From Falsiroseomonas sp051860665 (lineage in GTDB: Bacteria > Pseudomonadota > Alphaproteobacteria > Acetobacterales > Acetobacteraceae): a stretch of 64,000 nucleotides of DNA. A program made the position numbers and the translations under genes. Numbering within the stretch: the stretch's first letter is position 1; every line of letters begins with the position of its first letter. The stretch is taken from contig NZ_JBHYDM010000009.1 of assembly GCF_051860665.1 (NCBI RefSeq), forward strand, positions 124,001 through 188,000. Reading direction: 5' to 3'. The notes beneath the pieces were generated by a model that ran no database searches, was not told the DNA's origin, and worked only from the letters and a program-made list of their open reading frames with translations. This document shows positions 9,101 through 15,892 of this stretch, in pieces.

Positions 9101-9932
9101 AATCCGTGCTCAGCGGGGCGAGGCTGACATAGGTGGGGTTGCTGTCGTCGTCGAAGATGGTGCCGGCGACGGTGGCATTGCCGATCTGGGCCCCGCCGCT
9201 GGCATTGCTCAGCGTGAAGACGAAGGTCTCGTTCGGCTCGACAGTCAGGTCGCCTGCGACCCGGATCGTCACGACCTTGGAGGATTCGCCCGGTGCGAAG
9301 GTCACCTGCCCGCCATTGGTGATGAAGTCCCACGCGTCGGTCGGCTGGCTGCCCTGGCCTGACACCCGCCAGGTGGCGGTGGTGGTGCCGCTAAGGGTGC
9401 CGCTCCGTTCGATGGTGACGTGGAAGTCGGTCGCGTTCTGGTCGCCTTCCGTCCGCTGCGTCGGCACGGGGTAGACGTTGAGGCGGGGCGGCGGGCCGTT
9501 GATGCCATCGGCATAGACATCCTGGACTCCGGTGACCTCGTAGCTGCCGGAGTTCGTGCCGGTGAAGGCAAAGCCCAGGTAATAGGTGCCCGAATAGTCC
9601 GGCACGAAGTCCAGCAGCGTGCTCATCGCGCTGCCGAAGTTGCCGTCGGAGTCGTAGTGCAGCAGCAGGTAGCCGGACGAGTCCAGGATGGTCAGCTCAA
9701 GGGTGCCGCCGCTGCCCGAGGACCGGAAATCGTAGGAGCTGCCGGCTTCCAGTTGCACCCGCACGAAATCGAGGCCGAGCGAGGAGGGGATGAAGTCGAC
9801 GACCCGGCCTGTGCGGTCGGCGCCATCCTGGCCGGAGACGGCCGTAAAGGTCAGCGTGCTGTCGACACTGTTGTAGAGGCTGCGCACCGCAGCGGCGTAT
9901 TCCGCCGGCCAATAGGGGCTGCGCTCGACCAT
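6180..9932 (-). CDS. Large Calx-beta repeat protein (probable exported/surface protein)
   Basis: The 1250-residue protein begins with a PPC-like beta domain (about residues 35-130, ending in GTYYLGFAFTGTNSGSYEV). Nine Calx-beta-type repeats of about 115-125 residues follow, each opening with an xEGTGxGxTVHxFTVTR-like strand and closing with an acidic DDD or NDD calcium-site motif (for example FDDDS, RDDDF, LDDDE, LNDDA). Such repeats bind calcium and are common in large adhesins and biofilm proteins. The last four repeats are the most alike, which suggests recent duplication. There is no N-terminal signal peptide and no GGxGxD haemolysin repeats, so the export route is unclear; type I secretion is only a guess. 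No secretion genes are adjacent. Confidence 0.85.
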   Translation of the reverse strand: MVERSPYWPAEYAAAVRSLYNSVDSTLTFTAVSGQDGADRTGRVVDFIPSSLGLDFVRVQLEAGSSYDFRSSGSGGTLELTILDSSGYLLLHYDSDGNFGSAMSTLLDFVPDYSGTYYLGFAFTGTNSGSYEVTGVQDVYADGINGPPPRLNVYPVPTQRTEGDQNATDFHVTIERSGTLSGTTTATWRVSGQGSQPTDAWDFITNGGQVTFAPGESSKVVTIRVAGDLTVEPNETFVFTLSNASGGAQIGNATVAGTIFDDDSNPTYVSLAPLSTDYAEGSDGGATTHSFLVQRTSGVGSVQFSWLVQNFSYTGVDASDFVGNVLPSGLVTFAEGETQKLVTLQLRADREAETDETYSFRLLDLPSGYRFSNSSAEITVRDDDFPLAQLAIGVDQDSVAEGTGGGVRVITFTVTRSGDLSLASTAAWRVVTEAGGAGAADFLGGVLPSGTVSFAAGEATQTIKVRVQRDAEIEADERFGVVLESPSHRTSLSADSQVWTTVLDDDEPETAPPPTQIITIEALEPDGVLEGTGGGTTIHQFRVTRSHADTPTPTLSWTVSPGGANSADGWDFAFDTTPSGTITFEEGELSRLIQFEVLQDDSVEPDETFQVGFTSLPAGVVFANTSATGIILTDDVEPTVFTIAGAPSRQVLEGTGAGWTPVTFVIVRDQASGTDQVTWSILTGFQDSAGYANSSVADFAPGQAMSGVATFNPGETEFTVTVHIAKDSLDEQDEGFFLELNDGQPLPGVGTVAAHVAILDDDQPPALLDIAATIPARTEGTSSGLTVHEFVVTRSGNLDIAATARWSVQGEGDQPANAADFLGGVVPGGTVSFAAGEVSQIIKVRTLRDGTAEQDESFRVTLHDAGDGVVLSDASASVTLLDDDTQRDSYAITPASSSRAEGTGSGVTVHEFTVTREGELSATQLAWSVAGTGPAAADAADFLGGVLPSGTISFAEGQDSQVVKVRVLRDATVEVDEAFALTLRAPGGQVLATADATIGNDDAPPPAFTASLASTAASRAEGTGTGVTVYEYTVTRSGTLSAAELSWSATGSGPAAANAADFMGNVLPSGTISFAEGQESQVLKVRVQRDATLEADEAFAITLRGPGGQVLATASGAILNDDAPPFSYAIAPGSLSQAEGTGSGVTVHSFTVTRQGDLSLASTTNWSVAGFGEDAADASDFLNGLLPGGTLAFAAGEASQVVKVRVLRDGLAEADEGYVLRLPGASATGLILDDDTARLATAQADLQLLG

Positions 9933-9960
9933 GACGACCTGGCTCCGAAGACTTTTCGGA

Positions 9961-9989
9961 ACGTTAAAGGACCGTCAGGTCGCTGACAA
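9961..9989 (-). promoter_or_regulatory. Candidate promoter for the Calx-beta gene
   Basis: On the minus strand TTGTCA (9989-9984) and TAACGT (9966-9961) are separated by 17 bases and lie about 30-55 bases before the ATG at 9932. The surrounding 70 bases are clearly AT-richer than the flanking genes. Pattern match only. Confidence 0.4.
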
Positions 9990-10008
9990 TCTGGTATATC
10001 TTGAGCGA

Positions 10009-11502
10009 TTACAACCCCTGCGTGTGCGCCCTCGCCGCCTGCAGATCGGCCACGAAAGCCGCGAAGGCATCCGTCTGTGCCTCCGGATCCGGCAGGCGCA
10101 GCAGGTAGCTGGGATGCACCGTGGCAAAGACCGGCTGGCCGCCGAGCGCCGTCACCACCTGCCCGCGAGTCTTCAGCACCGGAAGTTTCCGGCCCGTCAG
10201 CGCCGTCAGCGCGGAGGCGCCCAGCGAGACCACCAGGCGGGGCGCCACCGCCGCCACCTCCCGCGCCAGGAAGGGGCGGTAGTAGGTGATGTCGCCGGCA
10301 TCCGGGGACTGGTGGATGCGGCGCTTGCCCGTGGGCGTGAATTTGAAGTGTTTCACGGCGTTGGTCAGATAGGCCTCGCGGCGTTCCACGCCGGCCTGGG
10401 CCAGGGCGCGGTCCAGCAGGCGTCCCGCCGGGCCGACGAAGGGGCGGCCGGCGATATCCTCCTCATCCCCTGGCTGCTCGCCGACGAACATCAGCGCCGC
10501 GCCGAGGGGACCCTCGCCGAAGACCGGCTGGGTGGCGCGGGCGGCGAAGGGAGGAAGGTCGGGGCGGGCGAGCAGCTCCTCGCGCAGCGCGGCCAGGGCC
10601 ATGGCGGGGTCGGCGGGGGCGTCGATCGGCGTCGGCATGCCCTGGGCAACGTGCGGCGGCGCGGAAAGATGCCGCGCGAGCTGGGGGCGCGGATTGGGGG
10701 CCGAAGCCTGCCGCTCCACCATCTCCGCCACCCGGCGCGGCGCTTCCGCCATCAGGCGCGGAATCTCCGCCGCTTCCGGCAGGTTGCGCCAGTATTTGCG
10801 CGGCATCTCGGCCCGCATGGCGCCGGGCTTGAGGCGGGCGGGATTGAAGATGCTGGCGTAATAGGCGCGCCAGAGCGGCTCCATCGCATCATCCGGCGGC
10901 ACATCGGCCCGCCGCCCGCCCGGGCCGAAGGACAGCGCCGTGCCATCCCAGGCCACGGACCGGCGCGGCGTGACGATGGACCAGCGCAGGCTGGCGAAGC
11001 GCCGGACGAAGAATTCCGCCTCCGCCTCCTCGATATAATGGTCGGGCTCGAACCAGGCGATGTGGCGCGGCCCGTCCTCGGCCTGCACTTCGCGGAAGCG
11101 GACGAAGGCATGCATCTTGTGGGCGTCGCGCCGCACCGCCTTCACCAGGGCGCCGAGGCGGATCACGCCGGGGTCGGTCGCCGCCTGCATCAGGTGGCGC
11201 TCGCCATGCACCAGGCGCCAGAGCAGGCCGTAGAGCAGTGCGAAGCGTTGCGGGTCGCTGTGGCGGATGGCGATCTCCGCCTGGTCGAGGAAGGCGCGCG
11301 GCACGCTGAAGGGTGCGGCGGAGGGGGGCGGCGCGGGCGCTTGCGCCAGCAGGCCGGGCAGTTCGCCGGCGACGAGCCATTCCGCCTGCTCGGGCGGAAT
11401 CTCGGCCGCCACCAGCCCGCGCGCCGCCCGCCGCCATGCGGAAAAATCCGCCGGACCGGGCAGGGTGACGGCCACCCCCTGCCGCAGGGCCGGGGCGGGC
11501 AT
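10009..11502 (-). CDS. UdgX-type uracil-DNA glycosylase with N-terminal DUF4130 domain
   Basis: The 497-residue protein joins two domains. Residues about 1-260 match the DUF4130 (TIGR03915) type (DPGVIRLGALVKAVRRDAHKMHAFVRF, RYWRNLPEA-like end). Residues about 300-490 are a family 4-like uracil-DNA glycosylase with motif GEQPGDEED (341-349), the UdgX-specific loop KRRIH (393-397) and HPSYLLR (from His463). In UdgX the loop histidine, here His397, becomes covalently bound to the uracil site. No N-terminal signal is present, so it acts on DNA in the cytoplasm. Its start overlaps the stop of the radical SAM gene by one base (TGATG), so the two form an operon that begins at 12752. Confidence 0.88.
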   Translation of the reverse strand: MPAPALRQGVAVTLPGPADFSAWRRAARGLVAAEIPPEQAEWLVAGELPGLLAQAPAPPPSAAPFSVPRAFLDQAEIAIRHSDPQRFALLYGLLWRLVHGERHLMQAATDPGVIRLGALVKAVRRDAHKMHAFVRFREVQAEDGPRHIAWFEPDHYIEEAEAEFFVRRFASLRWSIVTPRRSVAWDGTALSFGPGGRRADVPPDDAMEPLWRAYYASIFNPARLKPGAMRAEMPRKYWRNLPEAAEIPRLMAEAPRRVAEMVERQASAPNPRPQLARHLSAPPHVAQGMPTPIDAPADPAMALAALREELLARPDLPPFAARATQPVFGEGPLGAALMFVGEQPGDEEDIAGRPFVGPAGRLLDRALAQAGVERREAYLTNAVKHFKFTPTGKRRIHQSPDAGDITYYRPFLAREVAAVAPRLVVSLGASALTALTGRKLPVLKTRGQVVTALGGQPVFATVHPSYLLRLPDPEAQTDAFAAFVADLQAARAHTQGL

Positions 11503-12752
11503 CAGAACAGCGCCATCTGCACGGGCCTTGCGCTGGCCGCGAAGGCGGTGGCGGGCAGCAGGCGGTTGCGCAGCCCGGCGCCCTCCAGCCCCCGCGGCAC
11601 ATGGTCCGCCAGCACAACGAAAGGCAACACCTTGGCCAGGCTGACGCGCAGCCGGGCGAGGTCGGCCACGCGCAGCCGCGTATGCCGCCGCGCCGCGATC
11701 AGCCGGTGCACCGTCTTCGCCCCCAGCCCGGGCACGCGCAGCAGCATTTCCCGAGATGCCCTGTTCAAATCCACCGGGAAGCTGTCCCGCGATTGCAGCG
11801 CCCAGGCCGTCTTCGGGTCCAGCTCCAGGTCCAGCATGCCGCCCTGTCCGCCGGCCAGGATCTCCTCGCGGGAGAATCCATAGAAGCGCAGCAGCCAGTC
11901 GGCCTGGTAGAGGCGGTGCTCCCGCACCAGCGGCGGCGGCGCCGGCGGCAGCAGGCGGGAGGCGTCGGGTATCGGGCTATAGGCGGAGTAGTAGACCCGC
12001 CGCATCCGGTAGCCGGCATAGAGATCCGTCGCCGTGCCCAGGATGGCGCCGTCATCCGCCCCATCGGCGCCCACGATCATCTGCGTGCTCTGCCCCGCCG
12101 GCGCGAATCTTTTTGGCAAGGCCCGCCGGGCGGTCCTGGCCTCGTCCTGCGCGCCCTCGATGCGGGTCCGCAGCCCCGCCATGGCGTGGCGAATCCGCGA
12201 AAAATCCTTGTCGGGGGCCAGGGATTCCAACCCGGCGACGGTCGGCAGCTCCATGTTGATCGACAGCCGGTCGGCATAGAGCCCGGCCTCCGCCAGCAGC
12301 TCGGGCGCCGCATCGGGGATGGTCTTCAGGTGGATATAGCCGCGAAACCCATGCTCCAGCCGCAGCACGCGGGCCACCCGCACCACCTGTTCCATGGTGT
12401 AGTCCGGCGAGCGGATGATGCCGGAGGAGAGGAACAACCCCTCGATCGTATTGCGCCGGTAGAAGCCCAGCGTCAGCTGGACCACCTCCTCCACCGTGAA
12501 ACGCGCGCGCGGCGTATTGGAGGAGGCGCGGTTGATGCAATAGGCGCAGTCGAAGACGCAGGCATTGGTCAGCAGCAGCTTCAGCAGCGAGATGCAGCGC
12601 CCATCGGGCGCATAGGCATGGCAGATGCCGCTGCCCTCCGTGCTGCCGAGCCCGCCCTTCAGGCTGTTGCGCTTCGTGGTGCCGGAGGAGGCGCAGGAGG
12701 CATCGTATTTGGCGGCGTCGGCCAGGATCTCGAGCTTGCGAAGCAGCTCCAT
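11502..12752 (-). CDS. Putative DNA modification/repair radical SAM protein
   Basis: The 416-residue protein has the radical SAM cluster motif C65-x3-C69-x2-C72 (NACVFDCAYC) that binds a 4Fe-4S cluster and SAM, followed by a barrel, and a C-terminal helix-hairpin-helix (NRASREMLLRVPGLGAKTV) of the kind that contacts DNA. This is the layout of the TIGR03916 group, which is usually encoded next to the DUF4130/UDG protein exactly as here. The biochemical reaction is unknown; a role in DNA repair is inferred from the partner, the helix-hairpin-helix and the SOS-like operator upstream. Length and start (first ATG after the operator) fit the family. Confidence 0.88.
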   Translation of the reverse strand: MELLRKLEILADAAKYDASCASSGTTKRNSLKGGLGSTEGSGICHAYAPDGRCISLLKLLLTNACVFDCAYCINRASSNTPRARFTVEEVVQLTLGFYRRNTIEGLFLSSGIIRSPDYTMEQVVRVARVLRLEHGFRGYIHLKTIPDAAPELLAEAGLYADRLSINMELPTVAGLESLAPDKDFSRIRHAMAGLRTRIEGAQDEARTARRALPKRFAPAGQSTQMIVGADGADDGAILGTATDLYAGYRMRRVYYSAYSPIPDASRLLPPAPPPLVREHRLYQADWLLRFYGFSREEILAGGQGGMLDLELDPKTAWALQSRDSFPVDLNRASREMLLRVPGLGAKTVHRLIAARRHTRLRVADLARLRVSLAKVLPFVVLADHVPRGLEGAGLRNRLLPATAFAASARPVQMALF

Positions 12753-12779
12753 GGGTCGGACATCCGAAAGGTATTGTCA

Positions 12780-12794
12780 GTTCATGTTATGTTC
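12780..12794 (-). promoter_or_regulatory. LexA-type SOS box GTTC-N7-GTTC
   Basis: The plus strand reads GTTCATGTTATGTTC, a perfect alphaproteobacterial LexA direct repeat (GTTC, seven bases, GTTC). It lies 28 bases before the ATG of the radical SAM gene and covers the presumed -10 element, so LexA would block transcription until DNA damage. The match is exact but has not been tested. Confidence 0.75.
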
Positions 12795-12811
12795 TATAGC
12801 GCGTCTGACAA
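12784..12811 (-). promoter_or_regulatory. Candidate sigma70-type promoter for the radical SAM-udgX operon
   Basis: On the minus strand TTGTCA (12811-12806) is followed after 16 bases by TAACAT (12789-12784). The -10 element lies inside the LexA-type box, as in classical SOS promoters. Confidence 0.5.
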
Positions 12812-12903
12812 GGGGAAGGCTATGCGCAAAGGCGTGAAGGATCCGGCGCGCTCCGGCGGTCGCTGCAGCTTGTCCGGACAATTTTTCGAAGTCACGATCG
12901 ACC

Positions 12904-13122
12904 ATGATGGCGCGCCCGACCCAACCCGACCTGGCCGAAACCCTGCCCGCACCGCCGGCGGGCGAAAGCCTGGCCGCGATCCTGGCCCGGCTGCGGCAAT
13001 TGGCCGTGGCGGCGCTGGATGCCGGGCATCCCCTGGCCGCGGCGCAGATGGCAGGCCTGGCGGACCGGCTGGAGGCCGAGACCTGGCCGCTGCCCGCCCG
13101 CCCCGACTACAAGATACCCTGA
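12904..13122 (+). CDS. Small hypothetical protein
   Basis: 72 residues, no recognised family. The central part (LAAILARLRQLAVAALDAGHPLAAAQMAGLADRLEAE) is predicted to be helical and amphipathic. There is only a weak ribosome site and the 3' end overlaps the next minus-strand gene by 16 bases in a convergent arrangement. Kept because the frame has strong GC-third-position bias and good residue composition. Confidence 0.45.
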   Translation: MMARPTQPDLAETLPAPPAGESLAAILARLRQLAVAALDAGHPLAAAQMAGLADRLEAETWPLPARPDYKIP

Positions 13123-13523
13123 CCAGCGGCGCCTTCCGGCGCCCCGCCCTGCAGCCGCAGCGTGGCCGCGGTGATCCGGTGCTGCATCTCCAGCAGCGGC
13201 CGGTTGTCCGCCAGGCTGAACAGGAAGGCGTTCTCGGCGAAGGCGTCGCGCAGATAGTGGCCGGTGGGCGCCGGGCAGCCCGCATAGGTCAGGCGCAGGA
13301 ACTGCACCAGCAGCAGCGAGCGCACCATATGCACGGCCACCAGGTCGCGCAGCAGGATGGTCGATTCCATCTCCCGCTCCAGATGCGCCAGCAGGTTCAT
13401 GGCGGTGAACCAGGGGCCATGGCGCAGCAGGCGGATGCGGTCCGGATAGAGCAGCAGGTGCCCGCCCATGCCATGCAGGCGGGCGAGCGGCGGGCCGGCT
13501 TCGTGCTCGCCCCCTGCTGCCAT
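13107..13523 (-). CDS. Hypothetical protein with PH-like look
   Basis: The 138-residue frame starts at ATG 13523, overlapping the upstream gene's stop as TGATG; upstream extension of the same frame gives only arginine/proline-rich shadow sequence. It opens with a strand-rich segment (GGHLLLYPDRIRLLRHGPWFTAMNLLAHLE) and continues with helices (LAHLEREMESTILLRDLVAVHMVRSLLLVQFLRL). No family is recognised with confidence; translation appears coupled to the hydratase-family gene. Confidence 0.6.
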   Translation of the reverse strand: MAAGGEHEAGPPLARLHGMGGHLLLYPDRIRLLRHGPWFTAMNLLAHLEREMESTILLRDLVAVHMVRSLLLVQFLRLTYAGCPAPTGHYLRDAFAENAFLFSLADNRPLLEMQHRITAATLRLQGGAPEGAAGQGIL

Positions 13524-14323
13524 CAGCTGCCCAGGGAACTGCCGAGTGGGGCGACGCGGCAGGCCAGGCTGCCGCGCCCCGTCATCTCGCCCAGCAGCAG
13601 CCCGCCTGCTGCCGGCACCGGCAGCATGCCGGTCTGGCTGCCGAGCGTGATGACCTCCCCCGCCCGGGGCAGGTGGCCGAGGCCCAGGCAGCGGTCGCGC
13701 CAGCCCGTCAGCAGTTCGACCAGCGGCATGGCGCGATGCGGGCCGAGGTGATGGGCGACGGTGATGCCATCCACGCTGAGGCGCATCTCCAGCGCCTCCG
13801 CATCCTTCCAGCTCCATTCGCCCGTGGCGGGGCCGAAGACGCAGCTGCCGTTGGAGACGCAATCGGCCAGCTTCTCGAGGTCCCCGGCCGGGTGGTCCGG
13901 CGTGAAGCGGCTTTCGACGAATTCGAAGAGCAGGACGAGATCGGCCAGGGCCGGCAGCTCCGCCGGCTGCAGCGCCGCCAGCGCCGCGCGATCCAGCCCC
14001 TGGCGCAGCCGCAGCGCCACTTCCAGCTCCATCGCCGTGCCGGGCGGCAGGCGCAGCGGGGCCTCGGTGACGGGGGAAAGCCGTGCGGCGGGCAGCGGGG
14101 CGGCGATGGGCTGGCCCAGGGTGCGGCCCACCTTCCAGCCGGCGATGGACCAGCCGAGCGCGGCATAGGTCGCCGCCTGCATCGCCTCGGCCTCCGCGAT
14201 CGTCGTCGGGCGCAGCGCCTCCGGCAGGCCCGGGATGGGGGCGCGGCGGCCGCGGCGGATCTCGGCCAGCAGCGCGGCGGCGCCGGCGATGCGCGATTCG
14301 GGGGTCGATTCGGTCTCGAACAT
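13523..14323 (-). CDS. 2-keto-4-pentenoate hydratase / fumarylacetoacetate hydrolase-family protein
   Basis: The 266-residue protein has the family pattern SIAGWKVGRT, an acidic metal-site stretch (GTAMELEVALRLRQG) and a C-terminal LTGWRDRCLGLGHLPRAGEVITLGSQTG, matching MhpD-type hydratases and 4-oxalocrotonate decarboxylases. These act on 2-hydroxydienoates in aromatic meta-cleavage pathways with a divalent metal. No other meta-cleavage genes are nearby, so the real substrate is open. The start at 14323 is preceded by a promoter-free GC-rich gap; its stop overlaps the following small gene. Confidence 0.82.
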   Translation of the reverse strand: MFETESTPESRIAGAAALLAEIRRGRRAPIPGLPEALRPTTIAEAEAMQAATYAALGWSIAGWKVGRTLGQPIAAPLPAARLSPVTEAPLRLPPGTAMELEVALRLRQGLDRAALAALQPAELPALADLVLLFEFVESRFTPDHPAGDLEKLADCVSNGSCVFGPATGEWSWKDAEALEMRLSVDGITVAHHLGPHRAMPLVELLTGWRDRCLGLGHLPRAGEVITLGSQTGMLPVPAAGGLLLGEMTGRGSLACRVAPLGSSLGS

Positions 14324-14429
14324 CTTCGCTCTCCGCGGGCTTTGCGGGGAGCCTAGGACGCGGGCGTCCGGCGGGGAACCGGGCCGGCGGAGGCGGGGTC
14401 CGGGAAGCGGCCGCTCGATAAGGCGGTGC

Positions 14430-14708
14430 TCAGACCGGGCTGCCGTTCCACACCGGGAAACTGCCGCTGGCGACCGGCAGGCCGGGGCGGCGCCAGGCGG
14501 CGCGCCAGGCGACCTGGTCGAAGACCATGCCCATATGCACGAACTGGCCGCCGCCGGTGACCTCGATCTCGGCCACCGCGCCGCGCAGGGCGGGCGGGAT
14601 CTGCTCCATCGCATGCGCCACCAGCTCGTGCCGCGGCACGCCGTGGATGGTGCCGGCATCGATCGGCAGATGGGCCTGGGTGCCGGGCGGGACGAAGTCG
14701 AAGGGCAT
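14430..14708 (-). CDS. Hypothetical protein, 92 aa
   Basis: A GGAG ribosome site seven bases before ATG 14708 supports it. The product is a compact soluble protein (PGTQAHLPIDAGTIHGVPRHELVAHAMEQIPPALRG, then AEIEVTGGGQFVHMGMVFDQVAWRAAWR). No family recognised. It is 107 bases upstream of the hydratase-family gene on the same strand. Confidence 0.6.
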   Translation of the reverse strand: MPFDFVPPGTQAHLPIDAGTIHGVPRHELVAHAMEQIPPALRGAVAEIEVTGGGQFVHMGMVFDQVAWRAAWRRPGLPVASGSFPVWNGSPV

Positions 14709-14869
14709 CGGAAGGCTCCGCTGGTTCGGGCGGCCGGGGACCCGTTTCTCGGGCGGAGGATGGCGGTTCTGGCCATCGGCCTCGGCGCATTAGACCCCGC
14801 GCGGGATTGAGATGAGGTTAATGCGGCAGGGCCTTTCCGGGACGGCGCCGATGGGCCATCTGCCAGGGC

Positions 14870-15514
14870 ATGAACCGCCGCCACCTGCTGCAGGCCGCCG
14901 CCGCCCTGGCGCTCGCCCCCGTCCTTCCCCGCCCGGGCCTGGCCCAAGGTCAGTCCGCGGCCGCCATCGACCGCGCCGCGCTGGGCCGGGTGGAGGCCTA
15001 TCTCAACAGCCTGCGCACGCTGCGGGCACGCTTCCTGCAGGTGGCGCAGAACGGCGCCTCGGCCCAGGGCACCGCGCTGATCAGCCGCCCCGGCCGCATG
15101 CGCTTCGACTACGACCCGCCCGAGCCCCTGCTGCTGGTGGCCTCCGGCGGCCAGGTGCTGATGTATGACCGGGAGCTGCGCCAGCCTACCGCGGTGCCGG
15201 CCTCCTCCACCCCGCTCGGCCTGCTGCTGACGCCGGAGATCCGGCTTTCGGGCAATATCACCGTGGTGGGCACGGAGCGCAGCGGGGGCTTCCTGCGGGT
15301 CGCGCTGCATCGCACCGGCGCCCGGGCGGAGGGGCTGCTGACCCTGTCCTTCGCCGAGGCGCCGATGGAGCTGCGGCAATGGACCGTGCTGGATGCCCAG
15401 GCGCGGGAGACGCGGGTGACCCTTTATGAGGTGGAGACCGGCATCGCGCTGGAGAACCGCCTGTTCGACTTCAACGACCCGCGCTTCCTGGAGGCCGAGG
15501 CGGCGCGGCGCTGA
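14870..15514 (+). CDS. lolA: LolA-type outer-membrane lipoprotein carrier protein
   Basis: The 214-residue protein has an N-terminal signal (MNRRHLLQAAAALALAP, cut near GLAQG) and the LolA features: VEAYLNSLRTLRARFLQVAQNG, the RPGRMRFDYDPPEPLLLVASGGQVLMYD core and a half-barrel of strands after it. LolA ferries lipoproteins through the periplasm from LolCDE to the outer membrane. The divergent sequence is typical for alphaproteobacterial LolA. It is transcribed alone; the next gene is pnp, 378 bases later. Confidence 0.85.
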   Translation: MNRRHLLQAAAALALAPVLPRPGLAQGQSAAAIDRAALGRVEAYLNSLRTLRARFLQVAQNGASAQGTALISRPGRMRFDYDPPEPLLLVASGGQVLMYDRELRQPTAVPASSTPLGLLLTPEIRLSGNITVVGTERSGGFLRVALHRTGARAEGLLTLSFAEAPMELRQWTVLDAQARETRVTLYEVETGIALENRLFDFNDPRFLEAEAARR

Positions 15515-15892
15515 GCGGTACCCGGCCCGGTCCCCTTAACCCCTTTCCGCTGGCCTTTCCCCCGGCATCATGCCATAGGGCCGCCGGGTCTGGCCCGATC
15601 CCGGGCAGGACCTTCGCTGCGATGGCAGCGGATGCCTTGCGGACCAGCCGCGCCCGGATGGGGCGATGACGGCGCCTCCGGCCACATGGGCGGCCTTCTT
15701 CATGCCGTCCCCATCGCGCCGCCTTCGGGACGGGTTGCGGTGGGACCCATGCCGCCCGAGTCGCCGCGCATCTCCTGGGTGCGACCCGCTCCCCGGCATC
15801 CGCCTTCGTCGCGTTCCGGCTGCCTGCGCGGTTCCGCGCCGGGCGGCACTACGCTGTGGGCCCGCATCCGGCGGGTCCAAGAAGGACGATCC
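15515..15892 (+). other. Intergenic leader before pnp
   Basis: 378 bases without a convincing gene. Frames that are open here show arginine/proline-rich shadow composition. rpsO, the usual alphaproteobacterial neighbour upstream of pnp, is not present. The stretch just before the pnp start carries GAAGGA. Confidence 0.5.

Noticed and set aside
5904..9362. 1152-codon open frame on the plus strand opposite the Calx-beta gene
   Set aside because: Its composition (Gly/His/Ala/Arg-rich, repeat-like) is the complement of the Calx-beta repeats. High-GC genes with strong third-position bias leave long open antisense frames.
13524..13862. N-terminal extension of the 138-aa gene
   Set aside because: Arginine/proline-rich frame antisense in register to the hydratase-family gene; ATG 13523 overlaps that gene's stop.
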